Part shown: positions 21,401-35,100 of the stretch, one piece after another
How the letters are laid out: every line of letters begins with the position of its first letter
How positions within the stretch are numbered: the first letter of the stretch is position 1
Source of the DNA: Patagioenas fasciata
Taxonomy: Eukaryota > Chordata > Aves > Columbiformes > Columbidae
Length of the DNA: 64,000 bases
NCBI RefSeq assembly: GCF_037038585.1
Contig: NC_092560.1
Span: 56,332,049 to 56,396,048 of the forward strand
Reading direction: 5' to 3'
Notes under the pieces: generated by a model
The model's database searches: none
What the model was told of the DNA's origin: nothing
The model's input: only the letters and a program-made list of their open reading frames with translations
Translations under genes and position numbers: made by a program

Positions 21401-24400
21401 TTGTGTTTGTTTTGAATTGGCATGATGACACATTAAAATTATTTTATCCTTTTCTCCTTTGTATTTTCAGCTCTGACTTTTCCTGAGCTGCAGACTCTGG
21501 AAGTTGGTTGGGTGAAATATTTCTGTGATTTTCATTTTCTACATGCTCTGTCTAATGCTCTGCCACTGAACAGGAGAGGTCTTTTGTTATAGCTGTCCTA
21601 GTGACATTCTTCTTCTTCCACCTTCTATTCAAAAGATAACTAAGTTACTAATTGAACAGTTTTTTTACTAAAACTGCATATAACTTTCACACATCTTGAA
21701 TTGGAGCCAGCTTTTTCTCACTGGGCTTGGCACATAAATAAACTGCCTGTACTACTCATGGTTTTGTGTTTGGCCTTAAGTATTAAATCAAGCTTTTCAC
21801 CTGTTCATGGAGCTAAACATAGTTTTCCAGCCTGCCTTTATGCACTTATTTGATGTCCTGGCAGCTCCCTCTGGTGGACTTCCCTAATACGTTCCTCAAT
21901 GAGTTGAAACAGGTGGCAAATACAAGTCACTTTTAATTCTACTGACAGTGCTTACTCTGGAAACCTTAGTGTGCATCATACCTTTCTGTAAATTCCTGTG
22001 TTTATTTACTGTAACCATACAGTGTGTTGCACAGTTGTGTCATTCTTTAACTTTGCATGCAAGTGTAGTTGCCTGCTCTTATTCATTCCACAGAGTATGC
22101 AAAAGAGGTGCTGCCAAATGTTGTTTTGCCTGTGAGTACTGGGGAAGTATTAAATGTGAAGGTGAGAACTAGTGTGGTTTCTGAAAACAGCAAAAACTAT
22201 TTGTCTTTATGGCCTGACCTACTAGCTCAGTGTAATCTACAATAATAAACGAGAAGTTATGTTTTTGGAAGCTGTCAGGCTTCACATTTTTTGGAATCTG
22301 AGGAATTGCATTGAAAGCAAAAGCATTAATGTGCTTGCATTGCTAATAAACTTCCAATAATTTAGCTGTGGTACTTGTTATACCATTGACACCAGTGTGA
22401 GTTGATCTGTTTCGCTGTCCATTGACTGGCATACAGACAGATATCTCTATTTCCTCCTTGTATAAACTCCTAAAACTAGTGTTTTGCTGGCTGTAAACCA
22501 TGCTAATATTGACATGTCAGCCTTGAAACATTCCTGAGCTGCTAGCTTTAGGTAACATTTTGTTAGTAATAAAATTAGAGGCTTTTTCTTGTTCATCCAA
22601 AAACTTGTTTCTGTCTAAATCTTACTGTGGTTCTAAAAAAGGAATGTACCTCCTTTTTCTGCTTGTGAGAACTCATTCATTTACTGGTTGGTTGAGAATC
22701 AGGGCAGCAAATGACATAAAGCTGAGAATTGTGAAGAACTGGAGGGGAAACAGTGAACTGTTGAGAACACTGTAAAGCAAAGGGAAAAAAGGCTGCAGAT
22801 GTTATAATATTAAAATCTAATAAATAACAAATAGCTGAAAAATAGCTGAGAAGACTCAACAGCTGAAAATCTACAATGTCATCTGGGTTACTTTTAAAAT
22901 GCAGAGTAAATTTTTCAGGATTGGTGCAAGGTGCTTATTGCTTCTCCCCAGGGTTTGTCCAAAGGAAGTGGTATCTCCTTGTATCACAGAGATTCTGTTG
23001 AAGAGTGTTGTGGAATATACCAAATGGGCTCAGGGTGCATGGTCAAAACCATAACGTGCAGTGTAACACTACTGAACTAGCAAAACTGTGCTCCAAAACT
23101 AATTTAAAAAATAATTAATTGTCGGAACTGCCTTGAGTGGATGGGGTTACATTTTACAGAAAACTTGAGGACTGCTTGAGCACGAGAATCTTTCTGGTAT
23201 TATATAAATGCATGCTGTCCAGCAGTGTACAAGCTCTTGTTGCAAGGTGAAAGACATTACAGTCTTTTACGTTCTGATTAAAACACTGAGGGAGGCTGAA
23301 GCAATTTCTTGAAGCATAAGGAATCTCAGCATCTAAAACCAAGGAGTGAAAGTAGATAAGATCTGATCTGGGTCTGTCTGATGATATGTTGCCTTTAAAC
23401 TGATTTGTTTTTCTGATGTGCTGCCATTAATTCCTTTGTACAGGCTCTGACCTAGGTTTGGCAGTAATTTAATTTGGGTCAAGCTGGAGATGTCACTAAG
23501 CTGAATGTGATCTAGGATAGTTTGTTTTTCTTGTTTTCTTAGAATCATTCTGCAAGGGCTAGCTTAGGGTTTATTTCTGCTAATTTCTTCAAGGTGCTTC
23601 TTGAAATGCCCTGAAAAATGAATGAATTTCCTGCACAACCAACTGGAAAAAGACTCCAGAAAAGAGCTACAGGGTAGGATCTTCACATAGAAAGCTTGTA
23701 AACACAGGACAACATTGTAATGTGGACAAAATTTTGTGTGGACGCCTGCAATGCACACTAATTAAATCCAAGAGTTAGTCCTTTGACTTAGTTATGTAGC
23801 TTTGCTTTAGGACATGGATACTAGCAGTGTATTTGTTATGGGCAAAATCTATCTACAGCTTTTTCAGCAGAATCAATGTCTTCTAGTGAAGACCTGAATC
23901 AGTTGTCTGTGCATAGGCATCTGGTGCTCTTGGAGGTGTTCACCCAAAACTCAGCTGTGTCATGAGAGGTACAATGGACCTGAACTGCTCTGAAGCAACA
24001 GATGAATGCCAAGCAAGACGCCTTAGGATGTTTTATGCATCACTTAACACTGATTCTCAGGCAACTAAGTTGCACTGTGAATGTCCAAGGTATTTGTCGT
24101 ATTTTTGCATGTGAAGGTTTACTACAGTTTTGCATTGGTAAATATGGAGTTGGGTGGAGTTCAGAGGCTTTAAAAATCTTCTCTAATTGTAGATTTCCTC
24201 CTTCTTCACCGCTGAAGCCATATCCAAAGAAACCTTCATGTGGAAGGGAAGTAATTAAATTTCCGGACTGGAATGAACCTAAGGCTGGCACTTCCCAAGA
24301 ACACATCCCAGTGAAATCAGTCACAATGGTAAGGCATTCAGTTTTCTTTTCCCTGGACGTAAGTGTATTTGGAAAGCAAGACTGGACTAACAATCACTTT

Positions 24401-27400
24401 GTGGCACAAAATAGTTACAAAATTAAATGCAAAATACTTTAATTTAAAAGTATGTGAAGAAAAGTTTTTTCTTAATGATTTGCTGGGGCTTTTGGCTCTA
24501 AGTATTCTTTCTGCTATAGATCACTATATCCTGAGCATTCTTAAGTTCAGTATGGCTGTATTTGTCAATATGCTTGTATTCCAGTTTGCTCAAATACTAG
24601 TAAAGCATTTATTATACTAGAAGACAAATTAGTTACTTTACTGTCATTTACACTGTAACTTTTACTCGGACACTTCATTTAGCAGAATACATATAGTACT
24701 ACTCCCTTCCTAGCTGCGTTGAGTTTGTTGGTGATTTCCTTTCTTTTTTCCAGAAGGAATATATTGTAGCTAAGGAGAAGTGATCCTGGTTTCATTGTTA
24801 TCCTTTGTGAACTTGAAGAATTATCCTGCCCCATAGTTAACTGGATTGATCCAGCCCTTGTAAAATTGTTGAAAAAACTGTTGCTTTTATTATAAACCAA
24901 AGTTGTGTCAGCTCTTGGCACCTAGACATCTTAAAGCCTAGGCTTCTGGAGTTCTGTGTGTTCTACATCCTTCATTCAGTGTATCTTGTATGTGAGTGTT
25001 CTCCTATTTTGTGGACTCTTGGGACTCTTCTGGTAATTTTGGCCTTTTTATTAATGCTCTTCAGTCTGGGACATTAGCCCTGGATTTCTTTGTGATCAAG
25101 TCTTTTTGGAAAAGTAGCTGCTACCATTTTGCTGGACATCTTGAAATCCCGAATGAATGCTTATTGTCTATTTGTAATTCAACTACTCATGTGCAGATTG
25201 AGTTCACCTTTCAGCTACAACAAGCTTCTGAAAAGAAAAAAGCGTAGTCCATAGAACTTCAATAGCAAGTAGAAGATTAAGAAGGAATAAAGAAAAGATA
25301 GTGCCAAAGACAAGTAAAGAGAATAGAGTATTTTAGTTACCGAGCAAGTATCTGCTGCAGTTTTAACATGTCTCAACCTCCAACTGTCTGCTTTAAATAT
25401 CCATCCAAGTATACTGGCCTGATAAGAATTAGCAAAAGACTGCCTTTATATATCTGACTCAGATGTGACTGCATACAGTCTGGCATAGCTCAAAATCTCT
25501 TTGATTGCCAGTTTGGGTTAATACAGTGGACTATAAGTTGAAGTAACTGAGGCAAATGCATAAGCTTCTTTCTGCTGGTGCTTTTATAGAAAGGTATAGG
25601 TCCCACTAAAAGGGTGAAGTAGACATACAGTGGAAAGTGCTGACACCTTAAATAGCTCCATCATTGATCAGAGTCCTTATTGGCTGTGTGTGGGTTGATG
25701 GACATGCGTCTGGGTAGCAAAATACTGATGTATACTGACCAGATAGTAATTTCAGAGGGTGCTATTTGTTTCAAACTAGCTGTAGTCTAGTGTTATGGAA
25801 TGACAAGATGATTAGTGCTTGGAATAACTAAAGGCATTCCTGGTATGTATTTTGTGGTTTGATTGTGATCGCAAGGTATACCGTTAATGTGCTTTAGGAC
25901 TACTCTGTGACGTATATCAAAGAACTGGGAATGATTAGGTGTTTTGCCTTGAAAATATATTGCTGACACAAACTGTATTCTATGTCCAACTGTCACTACG
26001 TTGATGACAATGTTCAAGCATCAAGCTTGGAGATGAAGGCTGAGTAAAAGATAGTAGTCTCTTGCATTCTCTGTTTTACTTTTTTCTGTTATGATGGTAG
26101 ACTAGGTATGATGGGTGTCTTCAGCTGTAGCTCTTTGCTTTTACTTTCTTCATGTATAGAAACAGCTAATGAGCAAAGTTTAGTTATGGTCAATATATGC
26201 TCAATAAGGATGAATATAAGTCTTTGATATCTCATCTAATAATTCTTCAGTAATTTTTCCACAAAAGTTGTTTAATCTTAGAGTGGTAGTTGAAGACAAG
26301 TGAGCTGAATTGATTTTAATCATGGTGAGGATCTCAACACAGGACTAGAGGCCATTGACTCCTGAATTTAAATGGCTATTCTGATGACACATAATTTTTC
26401 AACTTCGGACAAGTCACGTAACTGAGAAAAGATGCTGCACAGCTGTGAAACCTAAACACTCACTTGATTCCTGGACACTTTACTAGAATTTAGGAATATT
26501 TTAAATACTTGTGATAGGGACCATGTTTTACTATAAAGCTATTATACTGTTTAACACTTGAAAAGTCACCAGTTAATGAGTGTTTTTTCTGATTTCAGAA
26601 CTCTGAGATGTGGTACAAGCGACACAGTATAGCTATAGGGGAAACACCAGCATGCAAACTTGTGTTCCGCAGAGAGCTAACACAAACAAATATAGAAGAG
26701 ATATGGAAATCCATGACTTTGTCACGGTGAGTATGATTGTGAGCCATTTGCTGTTAGAGCAAAACTGTGTAGTATGTAATAGTCTTCTCTGGTATTGCTT
26801 GTAATTTAACCCACTCACCTTTCATCACTGCCATCAAAGCCATAGTGGCTTAGCTAACTACAGCACTTGCTATTTGGCTAACAAATTCAGCAAATAAGGT
26901 TTGCAAAGAACCTTTATTGTGCTTAATACCTTTTGACTTTTCTTTTAGCTGTTGTGTTACGTAAGTCCCTTTTTTTTTTTTTTGTGGGCTTTCCCTTGTT
27001 ATTCACTTTTTTCCTGAGTCTCTCTCTTTCTTGTTGCTATGAAATAGAAGCACTTCTGAAGAAGCATGATACCATGAAACCTTTGGATGACAAGTACAAT
27101 ACTTCATCTGAGATAAGAAATGGAATAGCTAATTCAGTGCAGAAGGCTTTGATATTCAGATATTCTTTACTACTTCCAAAAGGAATATACTACACAAAGT
27201 TAAAGGCACTGCTTTAAACTATTTAGGCAGAAGGAAAAGAAATATATACATTAGCCATTTTTATTGCACAATTGGTGCCTTACTAATGATCACTTCTATC
27301 TAAAACTGACACGTTATCTCTATGTAAAAAACTTGATGCTGAGGTGAGCAGCTCCAGTGCTGGCATGATCCTTAGCTAAGGATGTAGGCAGAGATGAAGT

Positions 27401-30400
27401 TGTAATAAAAAGTCAAAGGGCAATCAAGAGACAGTTCAGGTACTTGGGTTGACTAGTTAAGGGATCAGGAGGACAAGTAGTGTTCTCCTCTGTCCTTGCA
27501 AGGAAAGATGAGGAAAGAAATAGGAAGATCTAGCCAATTAATGCCTGGCTCTGAGCCTGGTATCACTGGCAGAGTTCATGGGGTTTGGTCGTGGGTTGGT
27601 CTACATGACACCAGGCCTGCTGGCAGCAGATGGAGTACGTCTGTCTCAAAGGGAGAAAATAATCTTTTTGCACGAGTTAGCAGGGCTCATAGAAAGAAAT
27701 TTAAACTAGATTTGAAAAGGGAAAGGGATAAAACCAGCATGACTAGAGATAAACTCTGAGGGTGGCACATCAATGTTTGAGGGACAGTGTGCTAGCAAGG
27801 TCCTTCAGGCTGCTGCACAATGTTCTGACTGCACTGGAGCACTTTGTAATGCTTTTATACTAATGTGCACTGCATGAGGAATAAACAAGAGGAAACAGAA
27901 GCTTTGGCCCAGTCCCAGAGCTATGACATCATTGGCATAAGCAAAACATGGTGGGGTGAGTACTGCGATGGGGTGCTTTTATGAATGGTTATAGACTCTT
28001 CAGGAGGGCTAGGCTGGACAGTCAAGACAGGGGGATGATGCTGTATGTAGCTGAGGGACTGTATTGTGTGGTGCTTACATTTGGCAATGACATGGTTGAG
28101 AGCCTCTGGGTAAGGATGAAGGTGAAAGCAAATAAAATGGATGTTGTTGTGGCAGTCTATTATTGACCACCTAGCCAGAGTGACGACACCAACGAATTAT
28201 TCTACAAGGGATCAATGCCTGTCTCTAGATCAACCACTCTTGTCCTTATGTGTAATTTTTAACTTCCTAGACATCAACTGGGAATATCATACAGTGGATA
28301 CAGGTACAGAACATTTCTGAAGCATGTTGAAGATAATTTTTTGGTGCAGGTACCAAGGGAACTGACTAGAAAAAGTACTCTCAGAGATTTGTTGTTTGTA
28401 TAATAAATAGAGAGGGACTTTTGGGAAAAGTGGTGATTGGTGCCTTTCTTGGTTACAGTAACTGCAGAGTAGTTGAGTTTCAAATAATTGGCAATAGAAG
28501 AAAAATTACCAGCAAAACATCTGACCCTGGAAATGGTAAGAGCAGATTCTGGTCTGCAAAACGAGCTAGTTAGTAAAGGCCCCCCGGGAATCTGCTTTTG
28601 AAGGTTTTGGAGTCCATGAATGCTGGTCACTTTTTAAGAGCCATCTCTCGAGAGTGCAAAAGCAGGCAATTCCAAAGCATGGGAAGTCAAGCAACCAGTG
28701 CAGAGGGCTAGTAAGCTGAGTAGGAATCTTCTAGAACTTTGGTGGAAAAGGATAGTGTATGGACTTTGGAAGCAAGGACGGGCAACGTGGGAGGACCTCA
28801 GAGATTCTCTTCACCACTGTAGGGAGAAAATTAGTGTGACCAAAGCCCAATTAGAGTTCAAGCTGGCCACCACTGTAAAGGAAACAAAAAGACCTTTTAA
28901 AATTGTTAATAGCAAAAGGAGAATCAAAAATAACATTGGTCAACTGTGTGAAGAAGTCAGTCACCTCAAAACCAGGGACACAGACAAAATGGAGGTTTAA
29001 CGCCTTCTTCACCTCTGTCTTCCACATTGATAGTGGGCACTGGGACCCGTAGAAACCTGTCCTGGAAGACCATGACTGGAGGATGATAAGCTGCCAGCTG
29101 ACCCTGAACTTGTTCAAGACTTGCTGCTCCAGCTGCATGCACATAAATCTATGGGCCCAATGGGATAAGGAGAAAGTCCTGCTTAATCAGTTTAATTTTC
29201 TTTTATTACAAGGACACCCATCTAGTTGACCAAGGAAAACCAGTATATATGGTGCTTTTGGATTTTAGCAAAGCTTTTGATACTGTTTCTCACAGCATCC
29301 TTCTGAACAGAATGCCCAGAAGAGAGCTAGAGAAGTCCATTAATATGCTGAGTGAGCAATTGGCTGACAGATTGGGTTGAAAGGGTTATAGTAAATGGGT
29401 TTACACCAGGCTGGTGGCCAGTCACCAGTGGAGTTCCCTAAGGCTCAATTTTAGGGCCAGTGCTCTTTAACGTTTTTATAAATTATCTGGATGCAGGAAT
29501 TGAATGTACATTAAGTATGCTGGTGATACTAAATTAGGAGGTACGTATGGATTCCTTTGTGTGTAAGGAGGCCTTACGGAGAGATCTGGATAGACTAGAG
29601 AGATGGGTAATCACCAAACATATGAAATTAAACGAAAGTGTTGGATTCTGCACCTGGGGTGGAGTAATCCAGGTTATATGTACAAACTGGGGGAAGAAAG
29701 GCTGGAGAGCAACCCCATGGAAAGAGGTCTGGGGATTTGGGTTGATGGCAAGTTGAACATGAGCCAACAGTGTGCCCTGATAACCAAAAGGGCCACCTGT
29801 GTCCTGGGGTGCATCAAGCACAGCATTGCCAACCTGAATGATACAGGCATATTGACCTTGAGTGCTGCATGCAGTTTTGGGCACCTCAAGATGGACATCA
29901 AACTATTGGAGTGTGTTCAGAGGAAGGCTAGGATAGGGAAATGTCTGGAGGGCAAGACTTAGGAGGAGCGGCTGAAGTCACTTGATTTGCTCACTTTGGA
30001 GAAGAGAAGGCTGAGGGGTGACCTCATCATAGCCTACAGCTTCCTCATGTTGGGGTGGTAGAGTAGGGGGTGGTAATCTCTCTTATGACCAGGAACAGGA
30101 CACAAGGAGATGGGATGAAGCTGTGTCAGAGGAAGTTCAGATTGTGCAGTAGGAAAATGTTCTTCACTGAGAGGGTGGTCAGTCACTAGAACAGCCTCCC
30201 AGGGAAGTGGTCATGGCACCAAGCCTGTCAGAGTTCAAGAGTTGTCTGGATAATGCTCTTGGTCATATGGTTTAGTTCTGGGTAGTCCTGTGAGGAGCAG
30301 GAAGTTGGACTTGATCCTTAGGAGTCCCTTCTAGCTTAAGATATTTTATGATTCTGTGAAATTGAGACACCTCTTTTTCAGAATCTTAGCTATCCTAAGA

Positions 30401-32095
30401 CTACATGTTTGCCTTTTTCAGATTAGATGGTGTATGAACTATGTGTTTATGTATTTTTGCAGGTTACAAAAGGTCTTGGGTTTGGATTCTCTGGATGAAG
30501 TGTTAGACACAAAACTAGTGAATTCAAAGCATATAGTCCAAAATGCATACAATGTAAATAAGCAAGGGATTGTCACTTTAGAAGACAAATCGAGTGAGTA
30601 TTTTAGAAATTTTCGTTTTACTACTTTATATTGTAGACTACTAGTATTAAAAAACATTTGTTCTAATTTATACCAACATGCAGCATCTTCATACTTGTAT
30701 GACCACGTCTATACTAAAGCCTTTATAAAGCAGGCCATTGGTGTCCTCTGACATCCCAATACTAAGAATCAGTGTTTATTCCATATTTAATCTCTTAGAC
30801 ATGTTTCTACTTTAGCAGGGTTGAAAGAAGAAGGTGAAAGGGCAGCAACTTTTCATATAAAGAGATAGAGATATTATTTACTTAAACCTGGTTTTGTCAG
30901 CCCAGCACTTAACTGCCTGAACAGGAGTGTTTACATAAGGGAAATATCTATTAAAAATTGGGAAATATTCAAATTGTACACTGGCAGATACTTAAAATCT
31001 CTCAATTTTGCATTTTCAGACAATGTGTTTGACAAGTACAAAGTTTAAAACTGTTGCATATCAGGAAGAAAGTAAAGCATCTTTGCTGCTATAATATATG
31101 ACTTACAAAACTATTGCCACAATGTTTTTTACAAAGTTCGTAGAGAAGTGAAATATGAAATTGGAACCTTGTTTCATTTATGAGTGAAACCTACTCCAGA
31201 GCATATACATGTTTATTTTAAAGACTATTGGAGCACCTCAAGATATTAACTTCCTCCTTGCAGAAATGACAGAACTGATGTATGAGTGCTTTTGAGCACC
31301 TTCAGCACAAAGTAAACACTTAGCTGTAATGCACTAGCGAAGGTGTAGCTTGAATTAGTTCAGCTGAGTTTTGCAGGGCAGGTTAAGTATTTGTGATGTA
31401 ATCCATTTTGCTGCTTGAGTTTTAAGAGCAGTAAGCATATTTGGTTGATATTGAGTACTCAAGGTACTAAAGTGTGGGTGTAACTTAAGCTTGATCCCAC
31501 ATAAAGGTATAGTCTGCCTTTGCATTCAGTTGATATGCTATACAGGAGGAACTTCTTGAATTTCCAGCTTTGCATTTATGTTACATTTAACATTTTTCTC
31601 AGTTTTTTCTACTTTAAATTTTTATGTTTCTTCCCCATGCAGAAGAACTACCTCACTGGATATTATCAGCGATGAAATGTCTAGCAAATTGTAAGTAAAT
31701 TCAGGAAGGGGGGAAAAACAGGCAACCACCCTCATAAAAATCGATTGAACTGACAGTGCCTTTATTCCTTCATCAAATCCCGTGTATATTCACAGTCAAA
31801 ATTTTTTCTCATCACTGCTTTAAACAAAGTTCAAAATGATGAGCCCAGTGTATGTTCTCCTGTTAGTGCAGTTTTTTTGAATGAAATATATATATGTTTA
31901 ACTATTCTATTAACATTTTTTGTCATCTACGTGTTTTCACTAGACCTGCTGGAAATAAATCAATTCAATAGATCAATACAACTCATTTAGATTTTGAAGA
32001 ATGAATCGAAGTTTGGTTTTTTCTGCTTGAAGTTGCATTTGTCTTGGCTGGAGTAGAAAATAGGTGCCAATCTGGTTAGTGACTGCAAATTAATT

Positions 32096-32134
<39 letters not shown>

Positions 32135-35100
32135 TAGGGCCCAGCTGCTCAGATTTGAAGCACCCTACATACTCAGGATTTGAAAGAGATGTCTTCAAAA
32201 CCATAGTGGACTATTTTGGCCAGATGAAAGAACCTCTTCTCACATTTCATTTTTTTGATGTTTTTGTTAGTGTGTTAGGTAAGTAATTTGGGATGTAATG
32301 AAAAAATTATTATTTTGAATGAATTTACCATACCCAAATAGTATCACCACTAATTTCTTTAGGATCAGTCCTGTCCATTTTACATAGACAACAGTTCAAT
32401 ATTTAAATTTATTTTGTATCACAAGACAGTTTTATTCTTGTGTCTTTTTGATCACATTAGTCCAAAGATCTTCCATTGCTTGTCTTTAATTTTTAAAGGC
32501 CTCTGCTCTTTGCTTAGCACTGCCACGCGTAACAGATGGATTTTAACAGACTTTTTTTTTTTTACGAATGCATAAATGTCTTAAAAACTAATGTAAGCTT
32601 TTAGAAATTGATTGACTGATGTCTAGATTAAAAAGGATTAGAGCTGTAAGGACTGTTTGACAATATGACATCTAAAGGAAAATGAAATCCTTCATTGCTT
32701 AAATTCAGAACAGACATTAACTAATCTAATGCTTTAAAGAAACAAGTTTAATTGTAAACTGTATTCTTTTTAAGGATTCACACTATATCACATTTACCTA
32801 TCCTGTAGCTACAGATGGCCCATTGAAAGACAGTAAATGTGAAAATATTTTATTGCATTTGATGGTTACATTTCAGAAAAGAACAACTGAGTTGAAAAGT
32901 AAGCATGCTTTGTAGCCTGTCACTTTTTTTTCTGAGATTCCTTAAGTGGGAGCAACATTGCTTTTAATAAACTATTGAGGTGAAAAAGGAATCCAGAATA
33001 ACATTTTTACCTCTGGAATTTAGTATTTTTATACTTTGTTAGTTGACAGTCTTGCTTCAAACTGAATATTGTTCCTTTTTTAACTTCTTTTTCTTGGACA
33101 ACAGATATTCTTCTGTTCTGATTCTAGTGCTATTTAGGCAAACGTGTGTGAGAGACATGTCAGTGTTGTCATAGCTGTCTGTGTAAACAAACACAAGCAT
33201 GTGGCAAGAAGAACCAGAGGCCACAAATGCATTTGCAAAGAGTAGGTTTTATTTTAGTTACCTCTCTACCAGGGGATTTCCGAAGTAGCACCTAAGCTCC
33301 CAGGCAGAGGTAACACAAGCAGGGACACAGGCACTGGAGCAGTTCAGCCCTGGTAAGAAGGTCACTGGGCAGCCTGCGCTTGCCTGTATTTCAAGGCTTC
33401 AAGCAGGTGCAGCCTCTTGCTCTTTCTCCCAACAAAGCAAGAATCTTAGGCACAATGATAAGGTGCCCAGAGTTCCTCACAGGCCTATGTTATCTAATAC
33501 AGAGGTTCTACTCATCAAGCATACAAGGTCAGTAAAACAGTTAGTGTGATATATGTGCTTTTTCTACAGATAGCTGCAACTCACTTGAGCATATTTACAT
33601 TTAACCAACCTCCTCATTCTCCCGCTACATTCCCATACACTGTCGTTGATGCATAAGCACCTGTTTTATTTAGATTCTCTGATTGTTTCCCCAGACTTAA
33701 CTTTTTTATGTGGTTGCTACATCTGTGCATACATCTTGGTTGTATTTAGAGCTGAGGGTTATAAAAAAATCAAAGGATGAACTGAAATTTTATGGTAGTT
33801 TTTCATGTCTACTAATATCTAGAGTTGTTGGTTACAGCTATTAATATCTCCCAATGCATCAGAAGGAAGTAACTACTTAAACACAATGCCCTATGTGAAG
33901 TGAGTCCAGTTCTAGGGATATCTTCCTGGACTTTTGGGAGAGTGGAATTCTAAGGCAGTCTTGAATAGATAGGAAAGGAATTTATGAAGACAGATTTAAG
34001 ACATGTTAAATGTTATGGGAGTATGTAATTGAGAAATGTTGCCCAATCTCTTGATCTTGTATAAACCAGGTCTGCTGCAAAAGCACAGCAAGGCCATAGA
34101 AGCTCTTCAGATATCTTGTCTCCTACTGCCACCCGAAAATCGGAAGAGACTACAACTGTTGGTGAGGATGATGGCAAGAATTAGCTTTAACAAGGATTTG
34201 CCACCTCTTTCTGAATCAGTGAGGACCAGAACCTTGGTATGTATGGTGTAAGGCAAGAGGTGTAGACAAGGCTTTTGAAGTAGCGCAGCTAAAAGATTCT
34301 TAGTGGAGAATGAAAACACATTTTGCTTGTTTGAAGAACAGTTCGTCTATTCTAGCTATGCAGAAAGCTATTCTGAATTTGAATAAATTTGGATTTCTTG
34401 GCAAGTTGTAAGCAAATGAAGAATTTGCTTAGAATTTTTATGTTTCCTTATGTTTTGAAGTTAATCACCACTGATTTCACTATTGAGTAGAGAAAACAAA
34501 ACAAAATAAAGTAGATGAGGTCTCTGGTGTTCTTTATCACTGCAGACAGTGTGACAGCAGTTGAAATATGCAGTTAAGTGTTGTGATTTACTTCTTTACC
34601 TCTACTTAAAAAAATCCTACCAATTTTTTTCAGTACTAATATTTTTTTCATCACTAAGCTACAGAAATCTCAATTTTAATCAGATTTTGACAAACCTCTA
34701 TTTTTTGCTAATGCTCTTTCTGTAGGGATACTTGTTGCATTATCACTGATGTTCAAAACAGCATGTTATTATGCAGCTACTCAGCAGTTCCCACTGGCTA
34801 AAACCATGTATTTCTTTTGGATAAGTTTTAACTCTTGCAAGAAAGGCAACAGAAAATTTTGCTGTACAGGCATTCCATAAAAATGCTGTAGTAGCATTCA
34901 ATAATCTAAATTTGTTCCACAGCAATTAAGTTTTAAATTAACTCTGAATAGTATTTTATTAAAATAATTAAATTCTTGATGACTAAGGTTATAATTCAAT
35001 TAACAGTAAATGCTCTTTGATTAAAATAATTATGTTCTAATCTAAGTGTTATTTTTAGAAGTGAATCCTTTACGGTCCAAATACTTTATGTTAAGTTAAA

